NCBI GenBank assembly: GCA_027489295.1
Contig: JAIYAA010000303.1
Coordinates: 1 to 18,050, forward strand
Reading direction: 5' to 3'
DNA length: 18,050 bases
Origin: Sphingomonadales bacterium
GTDB taxonomy: Bacteria; Pseudomonadota; Alphaproteobacteria; Sphingomonadales; Sphingomonadaceae
In this document: positions 1-7,273 of the stretch, in pieces
How the letters are laid out: the number at the start of each line of letters is the position of its first letter
How positions within the stretch are numbered: the first letter of the stretch is position 1
Position numbers and translations under genes: made by a program
The notes under the pieces: model-generated
What the model saw: only the letters and a program-made list of their open reading frames with translations
Told to the model about the DNA's origin: nothing
Databases searched by the model: none

Positions 1-1454
1 ACGAACTTGTAGATATATTCGCGGCGCGAATCGTCGCCCATGTACCAGGCCGGCTTGCGGCCGACGACGAAGGCGCCGGGCCAGCAACCTTCATGGCCGA
101 GGCGGCCGAGCGCGGTGCGCTTGCGCGGGGCCGCGGTCGGCGCATAGGGATCGATCTCGACGACCCAGCCGAACTGGTTCGGTTCGTTGCGGAAATCGTC
201 GGTCGCGGTGCCGGTGCCGGCGCGCGCGTCCCAGCGGCGGAACAGCGTGTTCGCCGAATCCGCGGCAACGACCGTCGACCAGCCATAATTGCCGGTGCCG
301 CTGGTCACGCCGTAGCGGCTGAGCGCGGTGAGTTCCTTGGCCGAACGGCTGGCATTGTCCCCGCTGCGGCGGAAATAGCCGGCCCAGTTTTCCTCGCAGG
401 TGATCGCGGTGCCCCAGGGCGTGGTGCCGTTGGCGCAGTTGTTGATCGTGCCGCGCCCCGCGACGCCGGTGGGCGAGAAGACGGTCTTGAGCAGGTCCGA
501 GCCCTTGGCCGGGCCGCTGAACACCGTCGGCGTGGCGGGCGTGATGCGGCGGTTGTAGGTCGAATCCTGCTTCACGCTCCAGGCGCGATTGGCACCCTCG
601 CTGGCCTCGGTGACCGACACGCCGTGGCAGTCGATTTCCTTCTGCGCTTCGGATTCCGGACGCGCGCCGTTCACGGTGGTCGCGCCGTTCACGTGCAGAT
701 ACTGCTGGTTGATGTTCTCGTGGTTCTGGACGAGCAGGCCGCGGGTCGAGCTGGTCGCGTCGCGGGCGGTGCCGTCGGCGCTCAGGCCATACCAGTAGAG
801 CGCGTCGCCATGATCGCCGATGCGCTGGGCGAAATTGGTGTCGGTGCCGTCGTTCTTGTAGGCGGGCACGCTGGCGGCGATCGGGTCGCCGGTGCGGTTG
901 ATCACGCCGACGGTGTAGCCGGCGGGTACGCTGACCACGTCCAGCTTGTTCTTGGCGATGGCGGTGAAGCCGAGTGCCGGCGGGTTGACCGTCACGGTGG
1001 TGGTGGAAACTGCGGTCTTGCCGCCGGCATCCGCCGCGGCGAACTGGAAGGTGAGGGGGGTGGCCGTGCTCACCACCGGCGCCAGGAAGGTCGCGCTGTT
1101 GGTGTTCGCGCCGGTGAGGGTGACCGCCGGGCCGCCGGTCTGCGTCCAGGCGACCGATCCGACGCCCTTGTCGTCGCTCGCGGTGCCCACCAGCGTCACC
1201 ATGCGGCCGGAGCTGGTGGTGCCGGCGGCGCCCGCCGAGACGGTGGGGGCGGCATCGTTGTTGAAATCATTGCTGTCGCACGCCGCAAGCAGCGAGCCGC
1301 CCATCGTCGCGGCGACGATCGCGCTGGAGCCGCGCAGCAGCGTGCGCCGCGAATAGCGCTGGTCGGCCAGTTCGTTGAGCGTTACCGCGCCGCTGCGATT
1401 GGTGTCCACATCGCCGTCGCTATAGCCGAACGGCGTTTCGATCAGGTCGGTCAT
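1..1454 (-). CDS. phoX: PhoX-type (DUF839) phosphatase, Tat lipoprotein with PKD-like domain, partial (C-terminus outside window)
   Basis: Reads leftward from ATG at 1454 and leaves the window after 484 codons. A 34-residue n-region precedes a twin-arginine motif SRRTLL (residues 35-40), then a hydrophobic stretch ending in a lipobox LAAC with Cys59, so the protein is probably exported folded by Tat and lipidated. Residues about 70-157 form a PKD/REJ-like Ig domain (AWTQTGGPAVTLTGAN, later a TVTVNPP end). The DUF839 part follows, with family landmarks QRIGDHGDALYWYG, VQNHENINQQ, ITCEENWAGYF and FGWVVEIDP. PhoX enzymes are calcium/iron-dependent alkaline phosphatases that release phosphate from organic esters outside the cytoplasm; the metal ligands cannot all be checked here. 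An AAAGGGG ribosome site lies just before the ATG. It is divergent from the small platform-like trio of a T2SS locus, so it may be T2SS cargo (inference). The family call is firm; the exact substrate is not. Confidence 0.9.
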   Translation of the reverse strand, partial: MTDLIETPFGYSDGDVDTNRSGAVTLNELADQRYSRRTLLRGSSAIVAATMGGSLLAACDSNDFNNDAAPTVSAGAAGTTSSGRMVTLVGTASDDKGVGSVAWTQTGGPAVTLTGANTNSATFLAPVVSTATPLTFQFAAADAGGKTAVSTTTVTVNPPALGFTAIAKNKLDVVSVPAGYTVGVINRTGDPIAASVPAYKNDGTDTNFAQRIGDHGDALYWYGLSADGTARDATSSTRGLLVQNHENINQQYLHVNGATTVNGARPESEAQKEIDCHGVSVTEASEGANRAWSVKQDSTYNRRITPATPTVFSGPAKGSDLLKTVFSPTGVAGRGTINNCANGTTPWGTAITCEENWAGYFRRSGDNASRSAKELTALSRYGVTSGTGNYGWSTVVAADSANTLFRRWDARAGTGTATDDFRNEPNQFGWVVEIDPYAPTAAPRKRTALGRLGHEGCWPGAFVVGRKPAWYMGDDSRREYIYKF

Positions 1455-1472
1455 CGGGTTCCCCTTTTGCGG

Positions 1473-1491
1473 CCGGGCCTGATCGGCCCGG
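1473..1491. promoter_or_regulatory. Short GC hairpin in the phoX leader
   Basis: CCGGGCC and GGCCCGG form a perfect 7-bp stem around a 5-base loop, lying immediately upstream of the phoX ribosome site when read on the minus strand. It has no T-tract in the phoX direction, so it does not look like a terminator. It could affect leader stability or translation; no function is demonstrated. Confidence 0.35.
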
Positions 1492-1613
1492 GACCGGATT
1501 CCCATGGGGAAGGCAGATGAAGTGCTGATGGCCCCGGCATGACGCAGACGCGACGGAATCGGGACGGCTATGTGACACTTGCCAAGTCGCTACTTCGGGC
1601 TAAGCCGCGCTCC

Positions 1614-2153
1614 ATGTCAGGTGCGCCCCCTTCCGATGTGCCGCCGCCCAGTTTGGCGGGGCAGTTGGCGATGCTGGTTCGCCGCCGTCGCGGTGCGCGG
1701 CCGGCCGATGGAGAAAAGGGTGCGGTCGCCCGGTGGCCCGCCGTGGCACTGGCGCTGCTGATCGCGGCCGGGCCGGTATGTACCATCGGTGGTGCGCAAC
1801 TGCTGCGCGCGGCCGCGGCGGGCGAGGCCGCACGGCTCGAAGCGCAGGCCGCACCGCGCCGCGCCGCCGAGCGGGGGCGGGAGCAGGCGCGCCACGTGCT
1901 CGGCGCCGCGATCACACGGCCCGGTCCCGCCGCGCTGCTGGACCAGATCGCGGCCGTCCTGCCGCAGGACGACACGCTTACCCGGGCCGAACGCGCTGCC
2001 GACGGCAGCCTGGAGATCGAAGTCGCGACCGGCGATCCCGATGCGCTGCGCAGCGCGATGCGGCGGCAGCCGGCACTCGCCGGGCTGCGCGACGTGCGCC
2101 AGCGCGAAGGCGAGGGGCGCACCATCGTGCTGCTCCGGCAGGCGGCACCATGA
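1614..2153 (+). CDS. GspL/PilN-like bitopic inner-membrane protein (short, no cytoplasmic actin-like domain)
   Basis: About 179 residues from ATG 1614. A proline-rich, then arginine-rich cytoplasmic head is followed by one membrane segment (about 41-60), an Ala/Glu/Arg-rich helical stretch, and a C-terminal ferredoxin-like domain. That domain starts at PAALLDQIAAVLPQDDTLTR, the pattern seen at the C-terminus of GspL and in PilN. The actin-like N-terminal domain of full GspL is absent. A canonical GspL is encoded separately at 7274-8389, so this is an additional copy of the periplasmic half. It couples to the next gene by an ATGA overlap at 2150-2153. The start is uncertain: an in-frame ATG at 1539 would add 25 residues of unconvincing sequence, and neither start has a strong ribosome site. 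The assignment rests on pattern and gene order, not on a search. Confidence 0.7.
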   Translation: MSGAPPSDVPPPSLAGQLAMLVRRRRGARPADGEKGAVARWPAVALALLIAAGPVCTIGGAQLLRAAAAGEAARLEAQAAPRRAAERGREQARHVLGAAITRPGPAALLDQIAAVLPQDDTLTRAERAADGSLEIEVATGDPDALRSAMRRQPALAGLRDVRQREGEGRTIVLLRQAAP

Positions 2154-2605
2154 GCCGTCGGCCGTTGCTGTGGGGGGCGTTCGCCGGTCTGGTGCTGGCA
2201 GCGATTCTCGCGCCGTGGACCGGCGCATCGCTTGGCGCGCTTGCCCAGGCACGCGCGGTGCGGGCGGCGGCCGCCGCCGCCCTGGCCGCGCCGGTCGATC
2301 GCACCGCGCCGCTGCAGGCTGCGCTTGCGTTTCCGGCGCCTGGCGCTCCGGATGCCATCCGTCAGCGCGTGGAGCGTCTCGCGCGCGGCGGTGGGGTGCT
2401 GGTGGAGGCGATCGCCCCGGCCGCGGCGGGAGCGCCGCTGGTGGCCGTGACGCTGCGTGTGTCGGGGCCGGAAAAGGCAGTGCTCGCGCTGGCCGATGCA
2501 ATCGAGCGGGAGCGGCCGCTGCTGCGTTTCCAGCGCTGGCGGATCGCACCGGCCGAAGGCGGCGGCGTGCGGCTCAGCGGCATCCTGGTGGGGGCGACAC
2601 GATGA
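2150..2605 (+). CDS. GspM-like (PilO-like, M subtype b) inner-membrane protein
   Basis: 151 residues. A short basic N-terminus MSRRP leads into a single membrane helix (about 7-26), then an alanine-rich helix, then a ferredoxin-like fold. The core pattern (ARGGGVLVEAIAP, a V.VTLRVSGPEKAVLALADAIE strand-helix unit, then RPLLRFQRWRI and a closing GVRLSGILVG strand) matches the GspM subtype b / PilO layout. Such proteins pair with GspL/PilN in the inner-membrane platform of secretion and pilus machines. It starts by ATGA overlap with the upstream PilN-like gene and ends by ATGA overlap (2602-2605) with the downstream GspC-like gene, which argues for one three-protein complex. A distinct canonical GspM sits at 8386-8886. 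Confidence 0.7.
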   Translation: MSRRPLLWGAFAGLVLAAILAPWTGASLGALAQARAVRAAAAAALAAPVDRTAPLQAALAFPAPGAPDAIRQRVERLARGGGVLVEAIAPAAAGAPLVAVTLRVSGPEKAVLALADAIERERPLLRFQRWRIAPAEGGGVRLSGILVGATR

Positions 2606-3027
2606 TCTCGCGGTCCGTGAAAGTCGCACTGGGCGCGGCGGGCGCAGTTGCGGTGCTGATGCCGCTCCTCCTCCTGACCCCGGGCGCATCGCCGACGCCG
2701 AAGCCCGCCCGCGCCCTGCCGCCGCTCGTGGCACCGGCCGAGCCGCCCCTCGTGCACCTCTTCGATCGCCCCCTGTTCGCCGCGCCGGTCGAGGCGGCGT
2801 TGCCGGCGGATGCACCGCAGCTCACCGGCGTCGTCGGCCGGCTGGGCAGCGACGCGGTCGCACTGGTCCGTACCCCGCAGGGAAGCAGTCGCACGCTGGC
2901 GATCGGCGACAGCGTCGATGGCTGGAAGCTGGAATCGCTCTCGATCGACGCCGCGCTGTTCAGCCGCGGCGGCCAGCGCGCGCGCGTGCCGATGCCCGCC
3001 GCCGATCCCGAGCCGCCGGCTCAGTAG
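2602..3027 (+). CDS. GspC/PilP-like small HR-domain protein
   Basis: 141 residues. One N-terminal membrane helix (about 6-27) is followed by a proline-rich linker, a LFDRPLF motif, and a homology-region (HR) beta domain: LTGVVGRLGSDAVALVRTPQ, then LAIGDSVDGWKLESL and a final strand. The HR domain of GspC and the related PilP bind the N0 domain of the secretin. Unlike the GspC encoded at 5135-5926 there is no PDZ domain. The stop codon overlaps the 3' end of gspD by 7 bases (3021-3027), tail to tail. This is therefore a second secretin-facing connector in the same locus, resembling the XpsN-type arrangement of a GspC-equivalent placed after L and M (comparison from family knowledge). Confidence 0.72.
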   Translation: MISRSVKVALGAAGAVAVLMPLLLLTPGASPTPKPARALPPLVAPAEPPLVHLFDRPLFAAPVEAALPADAPQLTGVVGRLGSDAVALVRTPQGSSRTLAIGDSVDGWKLESLSIDAALFSRGGQRARVPMPAADPEPPAQ

Positions 3028-5120
3028 ATTCCGTCGATCTCCACCTTCAGCCGCGCCGGCGGCGGCGCGAGCAGCAGGCTGTTGCGCTTGCCGTTCTCCG
3101 CCTCGTCGGCGCGCAGCCGGGCATAGCGGTCCTTCGCCGCCGCGCTGGCATCGGCGCCGTCGCGCAGGATCGTGGGCTTCAGGAAGATGAACAGCGTGCG
3201 CTTCTGGCGCTGTTCCCGGCGGCTCTTGAACAGTTCGCCGATCAGCGGGATGTTGCCGAGGATCGGAACCTGCTGGCGCGTATCCTGGAAATCGTCGGCG
3301 GTGAGGCCGCCCAGCACGATGGTGGAGCCGTTGTCGGCCAGCACCGTGGTGTTGATCGCGCGCTTGTTGGTGATGATGTCCGACGCCTGCGACACGGTGG
3401 TGCTGGCGATGGCCGAGGCCTCCTGGTTCACCTGCAGGCGGATCGTGTCGCCGGCGTTGATCCGCGGCAGCACGCGGAGCGTGATGCCCACATCCTTGCG
3501 CTCGATCGTGGTGTAGGGCGTCGCCGAGCTGGAGTTGGTGAGGATCGAGCCGGTGACGAACGGCACGTTCTGGCCGGCGATGAACTCGCCCGCGACATTG
3601 TCCAGCACCGTAATCTGCGGCGTCGACAGCAGGTTGGCGCGGGTGGAGGTGCCCAGCGCCTGGAGCAGCACCGAGAAATCGTCGCCGATCTTGAAATTGC
3701 CGGTGAAGCCGCTGGCGCCGGTGCCGAGCAGCGATCCGGCGGGCACGCCCAGCGCGGTGAGGACCGCGCCGAGCGAGGTGCCGCCCGCATTGAACGAGGT
3801 GGCCGCGCCGGTGACCCTGCTCAGGACCGCGCCGCTGCTGCCAAGCTGCACCGCCAGCGCTTCGGCGTCGTCGCCGGTGATCTCGGCAATCGCAGCTTCG
3901 ATCAGCACCTGGGGGCGGCGCACGTCGAGGTCGCGGACCAGCGGCTCGATCGAGGCGATCGCGCTCGGTGCGCCGCGGATGACGATGGCGTTGAGCTCGG
4001 GCGCGGGCTGGACGGTGAGGTCGGGGGTCGAGAAGCCCTTCGGGGTCTTGGGCGTCGTCGACTGCATCATCGGCGTGGAGGTGCCGGTGGCGGCCTGCAC
4101 GCCGGTCGCGTTCGTGCCGTTCGTCATGCCGGTGGTGCCGGCCGACAGCGCCGCCGCCCCGGTGGCGCCGCTGGACAGGCTGCCTTGCGAAGAGAGGCGG
4201 GCAAAGGGGTTGCTCGCGCCGCTCGACAGGCTGTTGGCCACCGCATTGTCGGTGCCGCCATCCAGGCCCAGCACGCCGCGCAGCACGTCGGTCACCGTCT
4301 CGGCATCGGCATAGTTCAGCCGGAACATGCGGGTGATCGGCGTCGAGCCGCCCGGCAGATCGAGCGAGGCGACGATGCGGCGCCCCTCGGCGACCGAAGC
4401 GGGCGTGCCGCGGATGATCACCGTGTTGCTGCGCTCGTCCGCGGCGATGCGGGTGCCCGCGCCCGCATCCCCGCCGAGCACGTTCTGCACGGCCTGGGCG
4501 ACGGCGGGCGCGCTGCCGTTCTTCAGCGCGATCGCGGCGAAGGTGGCGCCGCCGCCGCCGTCCAGCTGGCGCACGATCGCTTCGATGCGGCGGACATTGT
4601 CGGCATAGTCGGTGATGACGATCGCGTTCGGCGCCGTCAGCGGCTCGACGCTGCCGAACTGCGCCACCAGCGGGCGGGCGATGCGCGCGGCATCGGCGGA
4701 GGGCACGTTCGACAGGCGGACCATCCGCGTCATCAGTTCCTGCCCGGCGATGCCGCGAGCGGGCAGGCCGCCGTCGCGCACCGCGTTGGCGGCAGGCACG
4801 ATGCGCCAGGCCCGGCCCGAGCGGACCGCCGCATAGCCATTGGCGCGCAGCACCGACTGGAACAGGTCCCACACGCCCGCGGGGGTGAGCGGGCTGGACG
4901 AGGTGACCGTCACCACGCCCTTCACCGCGGGATCGAGGATCAGCGTGCGGCCGGTGATGCGCGAGATCTGGTCGGCGACATCGGCGATCTCCACCCCGCG
5001 CATGTTGATCACCACATCGGCGGCGTCCTGCGGCGCGGCGGCGGTCTGGGCGGCGACGAGCACCGGATCCAGGAGCATCGGCGCAAGCGCGAGGCAGGCG
5101 AGGGCGGGGCGAATCTTCAC
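3021..5120 (-). CDS. gspD: Type II secretion secretin GspD
   Basis: 699 residues from GTG 5120, 14 bases after gspC, with GAGAGA before the start. It has a Sec-type signal (about 1-24), an N0 domain with DVVINMRGVEIADVADQISR, repeated N1-N3 KH-like domains, and a Ser/Gly/Thr-rich insertion in N3 (about residues 290-366). The secretin C-domain follows (PQVLIEAAIAEITGDDAEAL, VPFVTGS, DVGITLRVLPRI, STIVLGGLTADD, VPILGNIPLIGELF, LFIFLKPTILRD), then a short tail. GspD multimerises as the outer-membrane channel through which folded cargo leaves. No lipobox is present and no pilotin gene is seen nearby. It is last in the gspG-H-I-C-D unit and overlaps the convergent GspC-like gene by 7 bases. A longer in-frame N-terminal extension overlaps gspC and was rejected. 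Confidence 0.96.
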   Translation of the reverse strand: MKIRPALACLALAPMLLDPVLVAAQTAAAPQDAADVVINMRGVEIADVADQISRITGRTLILDPAVKGVVTVTSSSPLTPAGVWDLFQSVLRANGYAAVRSGRAWRIVPAANAVRDGGLPARGIAGQELMTRMVRLSNVPSADAARIARPLVAQFGSVEPLTAPNAIVITDYADNVRRIEAIVRQLDGGGGATFAAIALKNGSAPAVAQAVQNVLGGDAGAGTRIAADERSNTVIIRGTPASVAEGRRIVASLDLPGGSTPITRMFRLNYADAETVTDVLRGVLGLDGGTDNAVANSLSSGASNPFARLSSQGSLSSGATGAAALSAGTTGMTNGTNATGVQAATGTSTPMMQSTTPKTPKGFSTPDLTVQPAPELNAIVIRGAPSAIASIEPLVRDLDVRRPQVLIEAAIAEITGDDAEALAVQLGSSGAVLSRVTGAATSFNAGGTSLGAVLTALGVPAGSLLGTGASGFTGNFKIGDDFSVLLQALGTSTRANLLSTPQITVLDNVAGEFIAGQNVPFVTGSILTNSSSATPYTTIERKDVGITLRVLPRINAGDTIRLQVNQEASAIASTTVSQASDIITNKRAINTTVLADNGSTIVLGGLTADDFQDTRQQVPILGNIPLIGELFKSRREQRQKRTLFIFLKPTILRDGADASAAAKDRYARLRADEAENGKRNSLLLAPPPARLKVEIDGIY

Positions 5121-5134
5121 GCGGGTTCTCTCTT

Positions 5135-5926
5135 CTATCGCATCGGGACGGTCAGCGTGATTCGCCGTCCGTCGCGCAAGATCTGGACCTGGGCCGAGCC
5201 GCTTGCTTGGGCGGCGGCGAAGGCGGCGTTGGCCGCCTGGGTATCGGTAAGGGCGGTGCCGTTGACCGAGGTGATGACATCGCCGGCCTGCATGCCCGGC
5301 GGACCGTTGCTGCCGATGCGGAAGCCCTCGGCCGTCGGCGTGGCGCCCAGCTTCTGGAGCGCGGCGGCACTGTTCCCGGGCAAGGGCGGCGGCGGGGGTG
5401 CCGGCGACGTACCGGCGGCCGGCGGCGCACCCTGCGGCGGCGCGGCGGCGGCGGCCTGGCGCTGCTCGGGCGACAGGCTGGGATCGGGGAAGGCGAGGAA
5501 TTCGCGGCGGCCGCCATTGTCGAACAGCACCCGGTCGCGCTGGATCGCGGCGATGGTGGCGCCGTTCACCGCTTGGCCGACGCGAAACGCCGTCGGCGGT
5601 GCGCCGCTCACCGCGATGAAGGCGGTGGAAAGATCGGCCGGGATCGCTGCGACGATGCCCTTCAGCTCCAGCGGCAGCGTGGTCGGCTGCGGCGCGTCGA
5701 CCACGACCGGCTTGCCGAACGGGGCAAGCGCGATCGCCGGCGCCATGTCCGGTGCGACGGCGGGGCCGCTGCGGCCCGAGGGCACGGTGATCGCCCCGGT
5801 GCCGGCATGGCCGGCGATCCGCCAGGTGAGCCCGGCGAGCGCGACCGCGACCGAGACGACCATCGCGCCGGTCAGCAGGTCGAGCGCGGTGCGCGTCTGG
5901 CGCGGGGTGAGGGCGAGGCGGGTCAT
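5135..5926 (-). CDS. gspC: Type II secretion inner-membrane connector GspC with PDZ domain
   Basis: 263 residues from ATG 5926, overlapping the gspI stop (ATGA, 5923-5926). A cytoplasmic N-terminus is followed by one membrane helix (about 18-37), an HR domain (about 84-146, LPLELKGIVAAIP, FRVGQAVNGATIAAIQ, RVLFDNGGRREFL), a Pro/Ala-rich linker (about 150-183) and a C-terminal PDZ domain (about 186-263, with GMQAGDVITSVNGTAL). GspC links the inner-membrane platform to GspD and its PDZ domain helps select cargo. It is placed just before gspD, as in classical clusters, but after the pseudopilin genes G, H and I. A second, PDZ-less HR protein is encoded at 2602-3027. Confidence 0.93.
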   Translation of the reverse strand: MTRLALTPRQTRTALDLLTGAMVVSVAVALAGLTWRIAGHAGTGAITVPSGRSGPAVAPDMAPAIALAPFGKPVVVDAPQPTTLPLELKGIVAAIPADLSTAFIAVSGAPPTAFRVGQAVNGATIAAIQRDRVLFDNGGRREFLAFPDPSLSPEQRQAAAAAPPQGAPPAAGTSPAPPPPPLPGNSAAALQKLGATPTAEGFRIGSNGPPGMQAGDVITSVNGTALTDTQAANAAFAAAQASGSAQVQILRDGRRITLTVPMR

Positions 5927-6276
5927 CCATTGCGTCCGTCGACGAAGCCGTCGAGCGATGCAAGCGGCGTCTTCTCGGCGGCGGGGAACACGTTGATGCG
6001 CACCCGCACGATTTCGGGATCGTCGGTGCTGCGCTTGTCGACCGCGATGCGCCAGCGCTCGCCCAGCATCTCGACCTGCGGTTCGCTGGCGATGCCGGCC
6101 TCCATCTCGGCCAGGCGATTCTCGGCGACCCACATCGCGGCGGCGCGACGCTCCACGCCGCGCGTCGAATCGATATGCGTCTGCACCGTGCGCATCAGCC
6201 CCACCGTGGCGATGGCGAGGACGGCGAGCGCGACCAGCGCCTCGATCAGCGAAAAACCCTGGTCGTCGCGCATCAT
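5923..6276 (-). CDS. gspI: Minor pseudopilin GspI
   Basis: 117 residues. The prepilin signature MMRDDQG^FSLIEALVALAV puts the peptidase site after Gly7, with Glu at position +5 of the mature protein, then one hydrophobic helix. A small GspI-type globular domain follows, including VAENRLAEME and a WRIAVDKR strand. GspI assembles with GspJ and GspK at the tip of the pseudopilus. It overlaps gspH by ATGA at 6273-6276 and gspC by ATGA at its end. The prepilin peptidase needed to process it is not in the window. Confidence 0.93.
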   Translation of the reverse strand: MMRDDQGFSLIEALVALAVLAIATVGLMRTVQTHIDSTRGVERRAAAMWVAENRLAEMEAGIASEPQVEMLGERWRIAVDKRSTDDPEIVRVRINVFPAAEKTPLASLDGFVDGRNG

Positions 6277-6758
6277 GAGGCCGGGGCAGGGACGGCGGTG
6301 GCGGTGAGGCCGTCATAGCGGACCAGCCAGCGCTGGCTGCCATTGTCGATCGTGGCCGCCATCGGCTTGCCCGATCCGTCGACGCCGAGCACCACCGGCG
6401 GCCGGGTATCGAGCGTCAGGGTGATTCCCGCCGGGAGCGTGTGCGGCGCGAGGGCAGTGTCAGACCGCGCGGCGAGCTTGCCGTTCGGGGCGACGGTCGC
6501 GAAGCCATAGCCATGCGCCTGGGCGGTGAACGCGACCAGCCGATCGCCGAGCATCGCATCGTCGGCCGCCGCCTGCAGCCGCGAAGCAAGGCGTCGCGCC
6601 TCGCTCTCGACGCTCGGCTTGCGGGTCGCGGCGCCGATCCCCAGCGTCACCGCGCCGGCGGCGACGCCGATGATCGCCAGCACGATCAGCATCTCGATCA
6701 GCGTCATGCCGGCCTGGGAGGCGCGACATTCAGCGTTGCCGGCCCCCCCGCGTGGCAT
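6273..6758 (-). CDS. gspH: Minor pseudopilin GspH
   Basis: 161 residues from ATG 6758, which shares one base with the gspG stop (TGATG). The N-terminus carries SQAG^MTLIEMLIVLAIIG, with the cleavage Gly at 17 and Glu at +5. Residue +1 is Met rather than Phe, which prepilin peptidases accept. The globular part has the GspH pattern ASRLQAAADDAMLGDRLVAF, a GYGF strand and a long beta-rich C-terminus. GspH is thought to link the GspI-J-K tip to the GspG shaft. The leader of 17 residues is somewhat long, and a slightly later start cannot be excluded. Confidence 0.92.
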   Translation of the reverse strand: MPRGGAGNAECRASQAGMTLIEMLIVLAIIGVAAGAVTLGIGAATRKPSVESEARRLASRLQAAADDAMLGDRLVAFTAQAHGYGFATVAPNGKLAARSDTALAPHTLPAGITLTLDTRPPVVLGVDGSGKPMAATIDNGSQRWLVRYDGLTATAVPAPAS

Positions 6759-7240
6759 CAGCCCTTGCCTTCGATATCGGCGTTCACGCCCTCGCCGCCC
6801 GGCTTGCCGTCCTTGCCGAACGAGCGGATCGTGAACCCGCCGCCTTCGGACTTGTACTCGTACGGCTTGCCCCAGGCGTCGAGCGGGGCTGCGGAGAGAT
6901 AGCCGCCCTGCGCCCAGTTCGACGGAACCGGCGGGATCGTCGGCTTTTCCACCAGCGCCTTCAGGCCCTGATCGGTGCTGGGGTAATCGCCATTGTCGAG
7001 GCGGTACATCTTCAGCGCGCCTTCGATGCTGGAGATGTTGCCCTTGGTGGTCGTCACCCGGGCCTCGTCCGGCCGGTTGATCACGTTGGCGGTGATGAGA
7101 CCTGCGACCACCGCGATGATCACGAGCACGATGAGCATCTCGATCAGCGTCAGCCCAGCCTCATGCTCGCCGACCTGGCGGAGCTTGCGCGGGGCGCGCT
7201 GCGATGCGATGTCACAAAATGGTTTCAAACTTATGCGCAT
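6758..7240 (-). CDS. gspG: Major pseudopilin GspG
   Basis: 160 residues from ATG 7240, preceded by GAGGCAGGG. A 29-residue leader ends HEAG^LTLIEMLIVLVIIAV, with Leu at +1 and Glu34 at +5. The mature part has the GspG hallmarks: SSIEGALKMYRLDNGDYPST, QGLKALVEKP, PLDAWGKPYEY and the calcium loop GKDGKPGGEGVNADI. GspG forms the shaft of the pseudopilus that pushes cargo through GspD. It is first in the minus-strand G-H-I-C-D unit, with its start only 33 bases from that of the divergent gspL. The leader is longer than usual for GspG; an in-frame TTG at 7228 is the only nearby alternative. Confidence 0.95.
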   Translation of the reverse strand: MRISLKPFCDIASQRAPRKLRQVGEHEAGLTLIEMLIVLVIIAVVAGLITANVINRPDEARVTTTKGNISSIEGALKMYRLDNGDYPSTDQGLKALVEKPTIPPVPSNWAQGGYLSAAPLDAWGKPYEYKSEGGGFTIRSFGKDGKPGGEGVNADIEGKG

Positions 7241-7273
7241 CCCTGCCTCATGCGTCCTACCCATGAAGCTTCT
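7241..7273. promoter_or_regulatory. Very short divergent gspG/gspL start region
   Basis: Only 33 bases separate the gspG and gspL start codons, so promoters for both units must overlap the coding starts. The surrounding 7205-7280 is clearly more AT-rich than the flanks and contains an 8-base palindrome GAAGCTTC at 7265-7272. No convincing -35/-10 pair could be assigned by eye. A shared control point for the two main T2SS units is inferred from the geometry alone. Confidence 0.45.

Noticed and set aside
1369..1406. EF-hand-like calcium loop (Asp17, Asn19, Ser21, Gly22, Glu28) in the PhoX n-region
   Set aside because: It lies before the twin-arginine motif, so it would stay cytoplasmic and be removed with the signal; similar Asn/Ser/Gly-rich n-regions are common in this family.
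93..1520. Long plus-strand reading frame opposite phoX
   Set aside because: It is the antisense shadow of phoX in GC-rich DNA; its product is Arg/Gly/Ala-rich without domains, whereas the minus strand gives clear DUF839 motifs.
1561..1578. Possible PhoB (Pho) box upstream of phoX, GTGTCAC-ATAG-CCGTCCC on the minus strand
   Set aside because: Only the first half resembles CTGTCAT (5 of 7); the second half matches 4 of 7 and no better register exists, so it is not called as a site.
5121..5963. N-terminal extension of gspD to an ATG at 5963
   Set aside because: It would overlap all of gspC in another frame; the GTG at 5120 gives a proper signal peptide and has a GAGAGA site.
2457..5996. Very long plus-strand reading frame opposite gspD and gspC
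   Set aside because: Composition is Arg/Gly/Ala/Asp-rich with no domains, and it runs antisense to unmistakable gspD and gspC.
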